In this document: piece by piece, positions 51,454-61,100 of the stretch
Layout: every line of letters begins with the position of its first letter
Numbering within the stretch: the first letter of the stretch is position 1
Assembly: GCF_017894365.1 (NCBI RefSeq)
Contig: NZ_CP059467.1
Coordinates: 3,906,001-3,970,000, forward strand
Length of the DNA: 64,000 nucleotides
Origin: Aromatoleum bremense
GTDB taxonomy: Bacteria; Pseudomonadota; Gammaproteobacteria; Burkholderiales; Rhodocyclaceae
Direction: 5' to 3'
Notes under the pieces: generated by a model
What the model was told of the DNA's origin: nothing
Seen by the model: the letters and a program-made list of their open reading frames with translations, nothing else
Database searches by the model: none
Made by a program: the position numbers and the translations under genes

Positions 51454-53157
51454 TCAGGGGTTGCGGATGTAGGCGTTCTTGCGCAGGTAGAACCACCAGT
51501 TGATGACCACGCACAGCGCGTAGAACACCGCGAAGCCGTACATCGCGTTCTCCGGCGTGCCGGCCTTGATCTGGCCGCCGATCACCACCGGCGCGATGAA
51601 GGATCCATAGGCCGCCACTGCCGAGGTCCAGCCCAGCACCGGGCCGGCCTGATCGCGGTCGAACACGAAGCCGACGGTGCGGAACGTCGAGCCGTTGCCG
51701 ATGCCGGACGCGGCGAACAGCAGGATGAACAGCAGCATGAAGGCCAGGAAGTAGCTCTCCGGCGTCGCCGACTGGTAGGCCAGGTGCATCACGTAGCCGG
51801 TCACTGCGGAGGTGGCCACGAGCACGATCGAGATCACCTGGGTAACGATGGAGCCGCCCAGCTTGTCGGAGATCCAGCCGCCCACCGGACGGATAAGGGC
51901 GCCGACGAACGGGCCGATCCACGCATACATCAACGCCGACGGGGCATTCGGGTTTTTCGCGTGCACCCAGGTGTTGGTGGCGGCATCGAGCACGTGCGTG
52001 TTGCCGAAGATCACCGTGATCGACAGCGGCAGCGCCATCGAAAAGCCGATGAACGAGCCGAAGGTGACGACATAGAGCGCCGTCATCGACCAGGTGTGCT
52101 TGTTGCGGAAGATGCCGAACTGCTTGTTCAGGTTGGTCTTCATGTCGCCGGTCGCGACCAGCTTCATCGCGAACAGCGTGCCGAAGATCACCAGCGGCAG
52201 CACGATCCACATGCCGTTACCCGCCAGCAGGCCCGAGCCGGTCGGAGCCGGCAGGTAGAGATACAGGCCGATGCCGGCGACGACCAGCGCCAGCGTGTAC
52301 AGCATCAGGATCTTGCCCAGCGCGGCGGCGGTAGAGCCGATGTTGGGCGACACGACGAGTAGGTTGTTCATGCCGAACCAGCCCACGACGGCAAGCGGCA
52401 CCAGCAGCAGCAGCCACACGAAGCCGGCGTTCTGGACGTAGGTCGGCGTGCCGGCAGCGATCTTGCCGATCAGCGTGGCCGAATCCTTCACCAGCGGAAT
52501 CGCATCGCCGCCGATCGCACCGAACAGGCCCAGCGTCATCACCGCGGGAATCAGCAGCTGCGAGGTCGTGACGCCGAAATTGCCCAGACCGGCATTGAGC
52601 CCGAGCGCCGTGCCCTGCAGGCGCTTCGGGTAGAAGGTGCTGATGTTGGCCATCGAGCAGGCGAAGTTGCCGCCGCCGATGCCGGACAGCAGGGCCATCA
52701 ACTGGAACACCCACAGCGGCGTGTTCTTGTCCTGCAGCGCGATGCCGGTACCGATGGCCGGGATGATCAGCAGCGCGGTCGTCAGCCACACCGTGTTGCG
52801 GCCGCCGCAGATGCGGATGAAGAACGACGCCGGGATGCGCAGCGTGGCGCCCGAAAGACCGGAAATGGCGGCGATGGAAAAGAGCTGGTCGGGCGCGAAC
52901 GGGAAGCCGGCGTTGGCCATTTGCACCGTGATGATGCCCCACATCAGCCAGACGGCGAAGCCACAGAGCAGGCTGGGGATCGAGATCCACAGGTTGCGGT
53001 TCGCAATGCGGCTGCCTTCGCGTGCCCAGAACTGCGCATCCTCGGGATGCCATTCGGCGATGTCGGGACCGCGCTGGTGCTCTCCCGGACGTACGCCGGC
53101 GGTGCCGCCGGCGGCTCCCGGAGTCGCGGTAATCGGACGCAGTTTTGCAGGTGACAT
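51454..53157 (-). CDS. narK: NarK2-type nitrate/nitrite antiporter
   Basis: A 567-residue, 12-helix major facilitator of the nitrate/nitrite porter family. It has the E. coli NarK-like cytoplasmic lead EWHPEDAQFWAREGSRIANR before helix 1 and the NNP signatures GGGNFACSMANISTFYPKR and GLNAGLGNFGV. It should exchange nitrite out for nitrate in. The N-terminal 40 residues are extra and Pro/Gly-rich. It lies 27 bases after the first narK gene and 57 before narG. Confidence 0.94.
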   Translation of the reverse strand: MSPAKLRPITATPGAAGGTAGVRPGEHQRGPDIAEWHPEDAQFWAREGSRIANRNLWISIPSLLCGFAVWLMWGIITVQMANAGFPFAPDQLFSIAAISGLSGATLRIPASFFIRICGGRNTVWLTTALLIIPAIGTGIALQDKNTPLWVFQLMALLSGIGGGNFACSMANISTFYPKRLQGTALGLNAGLGNFGVTTSQLLIPAVMTLGLFGAIGGDAIPLVKDSATLIGKIAAGTPTYVQNAGFVWLLLLVPLAVVGWFGMNNLLVVSPNIGSTAAALGKILMLYTLALVVAGIGLYLYLPAPTGSGLLAGNGMWIVLPLVIFGTLFAMKLVATGDMKTNLNKQFGIFRNKHTWSMTALYVVTFGSFIGFSMALPLSITVIFGNTHVLDAATNTWVHAKNPNAPSALMYAWIGPFVGALIRPVGGWISDKLGGSIVTQVISIVLVATSAVTGYVMHLAYQSATPESYFLAFMLLFILLFAASGIGNGSTFRTVGFVFDRDQAGPVLGWTSAVAAYGSFIAPVVIGGQIKAGTPENAMYGFAVFYALCVVINWWFYLRKNAYIRNP

Positions 53158-53184
53158 GGAATTACTCCTGTTTCAGGGGTTCGT

Positions 53185-54468
53185 TCACTTCGTTGCGGCC
53201 ACGGCCGCCGTGCCGCCGTGCAGCACATCCGCCTCGCCGCCGTGCATCACGTCGGTGCGGCGCACTTCGGTCCAGTACATCCAGATCAGCGAAACCCAGG
53301 TGACGCCGTAGAGCAGCATGAACGCGCTCGAGCGCACGCCGGTCAGGTCGAGCAGCGCGCCGAACATGATCGGCAGCAGGAAGCCGCCCAGTCCGCCGAC
53401 GAGGCCGACGATTCCCGACACCGCGCCGATGTCATGCGGGAACTCGTCCGAGATGTACTTGAACACCGATGCCTTGCCGAACGCCCAGGCCACGCCGACG
53501 GTGAACATCAGCACGGTGAAGAACCAGATGTTGTGGTGGATCGCGAACGTCTTCGGCCCGGCCATCGTCATGACCGTGAATTCGGTGTGCGGGTAGGACA
53601 GCAGGAACAGGCACACCCAGGACACCCACATCACCCACCAGGTGACCTTGTGCGCGCCGAAGCGGTCCGAGAACCAGCCGCCGACCGCGCGCAGCACGCC
53701 GCCGGGCAGGGAGAAGCAGGCCGCGAGCAGCGCCGCCGTCTCGAGGCCGAGGCCGAATTCCCCGACGTAATATTTCGTCATCCACAGCGCCAGCGCGACA
53801 TAGCCGCCGAAAACGATCGAGTAGTACTGGCAGTATTTCCACACGCGCGGATTTTTCAGCACGCGCAACTGGTCGGAGAACTTCACGCTCGACGAGACGC
53901 GGTGCTTCGGGTCGTCGTAGGTGAAGAACCAGAACGCGATCGCGATGATCAGCATCGCCGTGGCGAACGCCTTCGGCACGAACTGCCAGCCGTAGGCGAC
54001 GACCAGCGCCGGGGCGACGAACTTCGTCAGCGCGGCCCCCGAGTTGCCAGCTCCGAACACGCCCATCGCGAAGCCCTGGTTCTTGCGCTCGAACCAGCGC
54101 GCGCAGTACGCGATGCCGACCGAGAACGAGCCACCGACGAGGCCGACGAAGAGGCCGGCCACCAGGAACTGCCAGTATTGCGTCGCCTCGCCGATCAGGT
54201 AGATCGGCACGACCGTTGCCAGCATCAGCAGGAAGAACACCACCCGGCCGCCGAACTTGTCGGTCAGCAGCCCCAGCGGCAGACGCACCAGCGACCCGGT
54301 CAGCACGGGGGTTGCCGCGAGCAGGCCGAACTGGGTTTCGTTGAGGCCCAACTGCGCCTTGATCGGGATCCCGATTACGGCGAACAGCATCCATGCGGCA
54401 AAGCACATCGTGAATGCCGCGGTGCTCATCACCAGAACAGAGAACTGCTTTTGACGTTGTGAGGGCAT
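53185..54468 (-). CDS. narK: NarK1-type nitrate transporter
   Basis: A 427-residue major facilitator with 12 helices. The ATG at 54468 (MPSQRQKQFSVLVMS) follows GGAAGGAAC; the longer frame upstream is not supported. NNP-family signatures are GGSFSVGIAYCARWFERKN and FGAGNSGAALTKF. It is of the NarK1 (NasA-like) type, which imports nitrate with protons to start respiration before nitrite builds up. It is the first gene of the nar operon. The repetitive C-terminus includes DVMHGGEADVLHGG. Confidence 0.93.
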   Translation of the reverse strand: MPSQRQKQFSVLVMSTAAFTMCFAAWMLFAVIGIPIKAQLGLNETQFGLLAATPVLTGSLVRLPLGLLTDKFGGRVVFFLLMLATVVPIYLIGEATQYWQFLVAGLFVGLVGGSFSVGIAYCARWFERKNQGFAMGVFGAGNSGAALTKFVAPALVVAYGWQFVPKAFATAMLIIAIAFWFFTYDDPKHRVSSSVKFSDQLRVLKNPRVWKYCQYYSIVFGGYVALALWMTKYYVGEFGLGLETAALLAACFSLPGGVLRAVGGWFSDRFGAHKVTWWVMWVSWVCLFLLSYPHTEFTVMTMAGPKTFAIHHNIWFFTVLMFTVGVAWAFGKASVFKYISDEFPHDIGAVSGIVGLVGGLGGFLLPIMFGALLDLTGVRSSAFMLLYGVTWVSLIWMYWTEVRRTDVMHGGEADVLHGGTAAVAATK

Positions 54469-54585
54469 GTTCCTTCCATCCTCGAATGCGGAGCGGATGT
54501 CGCTCCAGGCTGGGAGGAAGCGTATGCCTTGCGGGAGCCGTCCGCCATTCGCCAAAAGCATGGGAAGGGGGTAGTCCTCCGTCCC

Positions 54586-54612
54586 GGGAACTAGTCATTT
54601 AGGACTAGTCCC
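54586..54612 (-). promoter_or_regulatory. palindromic site upstream of narK1
   Basis: Half sites GGGAACTAGT (54586-54595) and ACTAGTCCC (54604-54612) form an inverted repeat with one bulged base around an 8-base centre; a third related GTAGTCC lies at 54571-54577. It is about 120-145 bases upstream of the narK1 start. It could be an operator of the nar operon. It does not match the FNR or NarL consensus. Confidence 0.4.
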
Positions 54613-54692
54613 TGAGCGCTTCCCGGCGCGAGGCGATCGATCAGGGAGGGGAAAGCCGGGCGGCCCGCGGCGATCCGAGCGCCGGAATGGCG

Positions 54693-54715
54693 AAGGCCGC
54701 CAGGACGGCGGCCTT
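54693..54715 (-). terminator. hairpin after the NnrS-like/DUF2249/hemerythrin operon
   Basis: A perfect 9-base stem AAGGCCGCC/GGCGGCCTT with loop AGGAC starts about 20 bases after the membrane-protein stop. No strong T-tract follows on the minus strand. It probably separates this operon from the nar promoter region. Confidence 0.6.
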
Positions 54716-54736
54716 TGAGGATCCCCGCGCGGCGCG

Positions 54737-55999
54737 TCAGGTGTTGCGGGCGATCCGGTACGCGCCGAGGACGCGCATCAGGTTGGCGAACAGCAGGCCG
54801 AACTCGAGCATCACCAGCACCCCTGCGGCCCGGACGACGAGCGTGCTGCCGCTGAGCGCCGCGATCAGGAGCACTGCGAGAGCCACCGTGTGGGCGATGA
54901 GATGCTTGCGGATCGGCCCGTCCGGTTGCAGCTTCTTCATGTTCGGCGCCTTCATCCCTGCCTGCGAAAGATGCAGCCACGCGAGGAACGGAACGATCTT
55001 GTAGAGCATGCCGACAATCGCAGTGACGAAGCCGCCGTGCAGGATCAGGATGCCGGCGACTACCGGCCAAACGTCATGATCGAAGCGGTGCGCGGCGACG
55101 ATGCACAGAAGTCCGGCGATCATGCACGACATCGCGAGCTGGAACGCACGCGTCGTGTTGTCCGGAACCGAACGCCGGGAGCGGCTCTGCAGGCGCAGTG
55201 TCGTGATCGCAAACGCGCCGGACAGGGCGGCCAGCACGATCGCCAGAATGAACTCGAGCGACGAGAGCCCGGCGAGCACCGCCGTGCTCCAGGCGGCAAG
55301 CGCGGCGCAGGTCAGCAGCGCCCAGTAGCGTGTGAGCCGGGCCGGATAATTCGGTGTGATCTGGAACATCGGCACGACGACCCAGCTCGTCGCCGCCAGC
55401 AGCAGGCCCGACCCGCCAAGCCACGCCCAGCCGACATGCAGCTTGACGACGGTCGCCAGCGGCAGCGACAGCCCGCCCGACAGGATCATCGCCAGCGCCA
55501 TTCCGAGCGTGGCCGCGATGCCGAAGCCGAGCAACGCGAAGCGCAGGTCGCGGGGCGTGGCCTGGGCGATCGGCGTGCGTCGCAATCCATACCCCGCGGC
55601 CACCAGAAACACCCCGAACGTGATCCCCAGCAGCACGACCGCAGCCGTCAGGAACGGTGGCGAGCCGGCCCCGAGCCCCCACGTCAGGCTCGCCGCGCCC
55701 GTCGCGAGACCGACGTGAACGATTCCCGCGACGATCCGCGCGTTCGGAATCGCCGCCCCGGCCACCACTGGCAGGATCTGGAACAGGGCCCCGAACATGA
55801 TGTTCAGCATGAACCCCACGGCGATCAGGTGGGTCAGCGCGAGCGCCCCGGGAGTCCATCGCGACCCGAGCAGGTCGGGAACGAAAAGGAGCACCAGTCC
55901 TGCAACCGCTCCGAACAGCGGCGCCGTCAGGAAAAACCTGAGCGGCGTCGAGAAGGTGGGCGCGGCTTCGTAGCTGAGGCTGAGGTCGGCGGTAGTCAT
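54737..55999 (-). CDS. NnrS-like / heme-copper-type multi-helix membrane protein
   Basis: A 420-residue inner-membrane protein with about 12 helices. Histidines lie inside helices in THLIAVGFMLNIMFGALFQI, VVKLHVGWAWLGGSGLL, and MIAGLLCIVAAHRFDHDVWP plus LILHGGFVTAIVGMLYKIVP. This spacing recalls heme-copper oxidase subunit I and NnrS-type proteins, without a clear complete active site. It overlaps the DUF2249 gene upstream (ATGA) and shares the operon with a hemerythrin behind an FNR-like box. A role in handling nitrogen oxides or electrons during denitrification is inferred. A related motif occurs in the protein at 29288-30376. Confidence 0.7.
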   Translation of the reverse strand: MTTADLSLSYEAAPTFSTPLRFFLTAPLFGAVAGLVLLFVPDLLGSRWTPGALALTHLIAVGFMLNIMFGALFQILPVVAGAAIPNARIVAGIVHVGLATGAASLTWGLGAGSPPFLTAAVVLLGITFGVFLVAAGYGLRRTPIAQATPRDLRFALLGFGIAATLGMALAMILSGGLSLPLATVVKLHVGWAWLGGSGLLLAATSWVVVPMFQITPNYPARLTRYWALLTCAALAAWSTAVLAGLSSLEFILAIVLAALSGAFAITTLRLQSRSRRSVPDNTTRAFQLAMSCMIAGLLCIVAAHRFDHDVWPVVAGILILHGGFVTAIVGMLYKIVPFLAWLHLSQAGMKAPNMKKLQPDGPIRKHLIAHTVALAVLLIAALSGSTLVVRAAGVLVMLEFGLLFANLMRVLGAYRIARNT

Positions 56000-56211
56000 G
56001 GGGCGACGATGTCGATTTCGACCACACCGTCGTCGCGAACCCGGCTCTCATAGCGATAGCGGTCGCGGTCGAGGATGCGGAACAGTGGATAGGGCATGCG
56101 ATCGAGGAGCAGCTTCACGCCTTCCCCGGGACGCAGGTCGGCGATCGCCTCCATGACGAGTTCGAAAGGCTGTGGGGGCTCCAGCCCCCGCGCATCGATG
56201 ACCTGCTTCAT
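55996..56211 (-). CDS. DUF2249 (TusA-like) small protein
   Basis: A 71-residue protein beginning MKQVIDARGLEPPQPFELVM. The DARGLEPPxPFE opening and the following DRMPYPLFRIL match the DUF2249 family, which has a TusA-like fold but lacks the catalytic cysteine of TusA. Its start overlaps the hemerythrin gene end, and its stop overlaps the membrane-protein start. DUF2249 domains are often found next to hemerythrins in denitrifiers; a redox or metal-handling role is likely but not known. Confidence 0.85.
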   Translation of the reverse strand: MKQVIDARGLEPPQPFELVMEAIADLRPGEGVKLLLDRMPYPLFRILDRDRYRYESRVRDDGVVEIDIVAP

Positions 56212-56657
56212 GCTGCCTGTTCGCGGCCCAGCTGCTTCGTGAGCGTGGGCGGGAGGTTTTCCCCCGCAAGCTGCGCATCGCACATCGGGTAGAGAACGTT
56301 CTCTTCCTTCATGTTGTGCTGCTGCATCAGGATCAGCAGCGTTTCGGCTTCGCCCGCGTAGTCGTCCTTGTCGCGCTGGGCGACCGCGTCGCGCATGCGC
56401 TCGAGCGCTTCGCGCATGTCCGCGTGCTCGCCGCGCATCACTTTGGTCGGACCTTCGGTCATGCCGGTGACGGATTCGAAACGCGGGAACAGGATCGATT
56501 CCTCGGCGGTGAAATGCGTCTCGAGTTCGGCGATGAATTTTTCCAGTTCGGCAGTCCCCTCATCCCACTTGCCGCGCGAGATGGCAGTTTCAGCACGAGC
56601 GAAGGATTCGTCGCAGCTGCGGTGATCGTGGGTCATAAGCGTGGTGATGTCGTTCAT
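56208..56657 (-). CDS. hemerythrin-domain protein
   Basis: A 149-residue four-helix protein starting MNDITTLMTHDHRSCDESFA behind AAAGGAGA. Diiron ligands of the HHE-cation-binding fold are visible: MTHDHRSCDE, ETHFTAEESILFPRFE, MRGEHADMREALERM and LMQQHNMKEENVLYPMCD. Such proteins bind O2 or NO or repair Fe-S centres. It is the first gene of a three-gene coupled operon with an FNR-like box 55-68 bases upstream, pointing to induction when oxygen is low or NO is present. Confidence 0.9.
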   Translation of the reverse strand: MNDITTLMTHDHRSCDESFARAETAISRGKWDEGTAELEKFIAELETHFTAEESILFPRFESVTGMTEGPTKVMRGEHADMREALERMRDAVAQRDKDDYAGEAETLLILMQQHNMKEENVLYPMCDAQLAGENLPPTLTKQLGREQAA

Positions 56658-56711
56658 GGTCGGCGTCTCCTTTAAGGTGACCCCATTCTCCGAATTCACA
56701 CACTGGCGACC

Positions 56712-56725
56712 TTGATTAGAGTCAA
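56712..56725 (-). promoter_or_regulatory. FNR/DNR-type box upstream of the hemerythrin operon
   Basis: The plus strand reads TTGATTAGAGTCAA, one mismatch from TTGAT-N4-ATCAA. It is centred about 62 bases upstream of the hemerythrin start, a normal activator position. Anaerobic or NO-dependent expression of the hemerythrin-DUF2249-membrane operon is predicted. Confidence 0.7.
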
Positions 56726-56817
56726 ATGATCCGGGAAGCCAACTTTAATTCGTACGTTGCCGGCGTGCCCGGCAATGCAGGCGGGATTATCGCGCGAGCG
56801 TCCCGCGGGTCTCGCCG

Positions 56818-58026
56818 TCACACGAACTGACCGGCCGCGTGCCCGGAAGACCACGCCCACTGGAAATTGAAACCGCCGAGATGGCCGGTGATGTCCATCA
56901 CCTCGCCGACGAAATGAAGGCCCTTGCACGTGCTCGCCTCCATCGTCTTCGAGGACAGCGCGCGGGTGTCGACGCCGCCCAGTGTCACTTCCGCCTTCGC
57001 GTAGCCCTGCGTGCCGGACGGCATGATCTCCCATGCCGACAATGCGGTGGCGACGGCCTTCAGCTCGGCTGGGCGGAACTGGTTCAGTGGCCGCTCCCAG
57101 CCGTGCAAGGCGCACCACGCGTGCGCGAAGCGCCGCGGCAGGCGCTCGGCGAGGAGGTTCGCGAGCAGCCCGCGCTCGCCCGCGTGCTGCTCCAGCCAGG
57201 CCTGCGCGTCGATTCCGGGCAGGAGGTTGAAACATACCGGCGCCCAGTCGTCGTCGTCGTACGCCTGCGCCTGCCAGTAGCTCGACACCTGCAGCACGAC
57301 CGGGCCTGACAGTCCGCGGTGGGTGATCAGCGCGGCTTCGCGAAAGCGTCCGCCGTTACATTGCGCTTCGATGTCGAGCGAAGAGCCGGCAAACGACGCG
57401 AAGCGCTGCAGCGTCTCGGGCGGCAGCGTCAGCGGCACCAGGGCCGGGCGCGGCGGCACGATCGGAATGCCGAATTGTTCAGCGATGCGGTAACCGAACG
57501 GCGTGGCGCCGATCTTCGGAATCGACAGCCCGCCGGACGCGATCACCAGGCTGGTGCACGTATATCGTCCCCGGGCCGTATCGACCGCGAAGCGGGCGAG
57601 CGCGTCTTCCTGACGGGCGACCGCATCGACCCGCAGCGGCATCGCGAAGCGCACGCCGCCGTCTTCGCACTCGGCCCGCAGCATGTCGATGATCTGCTGC
57701 GCCGAGTCGTCGCAGAAAAGCTGCCCGAGATTGCGTTCGTGATAGCGAATGCCGTGGCGCTCAACGAGTTCGACGAAGTCGGCCGAGCCATAGCGCGCCA
57801 GCGCGGAACGGGCGAAATGCGGATTGCGCGACAGGAAGTTTTCCGGCCCGACGCGGCGGTTCGTGAAATTGCAGCGGCCGCCGCCCGAGATGCGGATCTT
57901 TTCTGCGAGCTTCTCGGCGTGATCGATGACGAGCACCTTGCGGCCGCGCCGGCCCGCCTGGGCTGCGCACATCATCCCGGCCGCCCCTGCACCGATCACA
58001 ATCACATCGAAATTCAGCTCGGCCAA
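56818..58026 (-). CDS. HI0933-family flavoprotein (NAD(P)/FAD-dependent oxidoreductase)
   Basis: A 402-residue flavoprotein of the HI0933/BaiN-like family. The N-terminal dinucleotide-binding fold is VIVIGAGAAGMMCAAQAGRR, followed by KIRISGGGRCNFTNRRV, the family's second FAD motif. IASGGLSIPKIGATPFGYRI in the middle and the C-terminal HFVGEVMDITGHLGGFNFQW complete the signature. It is a putative soluble oxidoreductase; the natural substrate is unknown. It is divergent from the DUF748 gene across 144 bases. Confidence 0.92.
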   Translation of the reverse strand: MAELNFDVIVIGAGAAGMMCAAQAGRRGRKVLVIDHAEKLAEKIRISGGGRCNFTNRRVGPENFLSRNPHFARSALARYGSADFVELVERHGIRYHERNLGQLFCDDSAQQIIDMLRAECEDGGVRFAMPLRVDAVARQEDALARFAVDTARGRYTCTSLVIASGGLSIPKIGATPFGYRIAEQFGIPIVPPRPALVPLTLPPETLQRFASFAGSSLDIEAQCNGGRFREAALITHRGLSGPVVLQVSSYWQAQAYDDDDWAPVCFNLLPGIDAQAWLEQHAGERGLLANLLAERLPRRFAHAWCALHGWERPLNQFRPAELKAVATALSAWEIMPSGTQGYAKAEVTLGGVDTRALSSKTMEASTCKGLHFVGEVMDITGHLGGFNFQWAWSSGHAAGQFV

Positions 58027-58170
58027 CGGAGTTGCTCGATTCGTGGAAAGCGGCGCAGCATACGCCGCCGCGCCGGGTGCGGCAATTCACACACCACATT
58101 CACAGGCCACGCTCCGCCTGCTAGATTGCCGTCATAGACGGCGCGGGTCCGGCAACAATGAGGATAGGCT

Positions 58171-61100
58171 GTGGCGAAAGCGCGAGAGACTGGGGGAGTG
58201 GACGATCTTGCAGCGAAGCTGAAGAGGCCTACGCAATGGATCGTGGGTATCGTCGCGACCATCGGGATCGTCGGATTCCTGGTTCTGCCGCCAGCGGTAC
58301 GTTACTTCGGTGCGCGCCTCCTCAGCGACTCGCTCGGACGCACGGTCACGATCGAGAAGGTGCGCATCAATCCCTTTGCGCTGTCCATCACGGCCAGCGG
58401 CTTCGACATCGCCGAAGCGGACGGGCAGGGCAGCGCCTTCTCGTTCGCGAGGCTGTACGCGAATCTCGAAGCCGAATCGCTGTTCCGGGGCGGCCCGGTG
58501 CTGCGCGAGTTGCGGCTCGAACGCCCGCAGGCGCATTTCGTGCGGCTCGACTCCGGGCGCAACAACTGGTCCGACGTGCTCGACCGCTTTGCCGCGAAGC
58601 CGCCGTCGGAGCAGGAGGAGAAAATGGGCGAGGCGCGCTTCTCGCTCAACAATATCCGCGTCATCGACGGGAAGCTGCTGGTCGAGGATCGTCCGGTCGG
58701 GCTCGAGCACGAACTGTCGGCAATCAATATCGGCGTGCCGTTTTTGTCGAACCTGCCGTCGAAAGTCGAGCTGTTCGTCGAGCCGGACCTGTCGGCGCTC
58801 GTCAATGGCCGACCTCTGCATGTCGCCGGGCAGTCCCGGCCGTTCGCGAAGGACCGCGAGACCGCGCTCGACATCGTGCTGGACAGTTTCGATTTCACGC
58901 CGTATCTCGCCTACCTGCCGTTCGAAGCCGCATTCAGGGTGCCTGAAGGGCGGCTCACGACGCGCTTGCGGCTGGCTTTCTCCCAGCTACCCGAGGCTAC
59001 ACCGAAAGTCGCGCTGACCGGCTCAGTGGAGCTTGCGGACTTGCGGCTGGAGGGAGCGAAAGGGGAGCCGATGCTGAATGTTCCGGCGCTCGCACTGAGC
59101 CTCGCCGACGTCCAGCCGCTGGTCGGCAAGTGGCATTTCGGGCGCCTCGAAATCTCGCAGCCCGAGGTCGACGTGGTCCGCCTCGCCGACGGCCAGATCA
59201 ACTTCCAGCAGATCATTCCCCGTCCGGATCCCGCTGTGGCGGCCGAGCAGCCGGCAGATAGCGGCGCAACGACTGCGTCGCCGGACGAGGCAGCCAAGGA
59301 TGCCGAGGCGAAGTCGCCTCCCGTATTCATGCTCGACGAGGTGAAGATCTCGGGGGCGACCGTGCGTTTCGAGGACCGCACCGCCGCGGCGCCATTTCGC
59401 ACCGAGCTGAAGGATCTCGTCCTCGAAGCGAAGAATGTCGGCTCGGCGCCGGACGCCGTTGCCGAGATCGCGCTGGATTTCGTCACCGACGCGGGCGAGA
59501 AGAGCAGCCACCGTGATCGCCTGCGCCTGAACCCGTTCGAACTCGATGGCCGGATCGTCGCGGAGAACTTCCAGGCCAGCCGCTATGCGCCGTACTACGC
59601 GGCGGCGCTGCCGGGCGGCGAGATCCGTGACGGACGCCTCGACGCGACCGTCGGGTACAAGGTGAGGTTCGGCGAGAAGGAAACGGCGATCGACGTGCTC
59701 GCCGAGTCGGTCGTGCTGCGCCAGTTCGAGCTCGCGCTGAAAAGTCAGAAGCAGCCGCTCGTCAAGCTGCCGCGGCTTGCGCTCCAGACAGTCGCGGTGT
59801 CGCCGACGCAACGGACGGTGACGATCGGTGCGGTCGAATCGAAGGGCGCATCGTTCGCGCTGGTGAAGGCACGCAACGGCAAGCTGGACGCGCTCGCGCT
59901 GTTCGACGAGCCCGCCGGGCCAAAAGGGCAGACCGGCGGGCGTTCGGCGAGCGAGAACGCGAACGCGGCCGCGTCCGAAAAACCGTGGTCGCTCGCGCTC
60001 GAACGACTCGCGCTCGACGATTGGGCGGTCCGCTTCGAGGATCGCACCCAGGATGCGCCGATCGTGCTGCAGGCCATCGCGATCAAACTGAAGGCGGACG
60101 GACTCAGCACCGCAAAGGGCACCGCGACGAAATTCGAGCTCGATGCGCGCGTCAACAAAAGGGGACGGGCGGCAGTCAATGGAACAGTCGCGCTCGATCC
60201 GTTGAAAGGAAACCTTCGTCTCGATCTGCGCAGCGTCGACCTGTTGCCGCTGCAGCCCTACGTCGTCGAACAGCTCAACATCGCCATCTCGCGCGGCACC
60301 GTGACCACGCGCGGCACGCTCGCTTTCGAGTCCGCGCGCGACGGCAACGTGAAAGGGCGCTTCCGCGGCAATCTGGGTATCGCGGACTTTTCGTCCATCG
60401 ACAAGAACCATGCAACCGATTTCCTGCGCTGGCGCAGCCTCGCGCTCGCAGAGGTGGATGTGCAGACCGCGCCGCTGGCGGTTTCGATCGGCGAAGTCGC
60501 GCTGACCGATTTCTATACTCGCCTGATCCTCGACGAGACCGGCCAGCTCAATCTGCGCGAAATCCGCCAGCAGCCCGAGGCAGGCCCTGCCGCCGGTGAA
60601 ACGAACCCTGCGCCGGAATCCTCGGGCGGTACGACGAGCGTCGAAGTTCCGCCTCCGGCGACTCCGCCACCGCCGATCTCGATCGGCAAGATACTGATTA
60701 AGCAAGGCAACATCGCGTTCAGCGACCGCTTCATCCGTCCGAACTACGACGCGAACCTGACCGGAATGGAAGGCCAGCTGGCCGGGCTGTCGTCCGACCC
60801 GGCAACGCTGGCGCGGCTCGACCTGCAGGGCAAGGTCGATGACACTGCGCCCGTCACGATCGGCGGCGAATTCAATCCGTTCAGGGAGGACCGCTACCTC
60901 GATATTGCCGCGTCGGTGAAGGATTTCGAGCTGATCGGCGTCTCGCCCTATTCGAGCAAGTACGTGGGCTACGGGATCGAGAAAGGCAAGCTGTCGGCCG
61001 ACCTGACCTACAAGATCGAGGACCGCAAGCTGACTGCGACGAACCGGCTGTTCCTTGACCAGCTCACGTTCGGCAACCGTGCGGACAGCCCGGATGCGCC

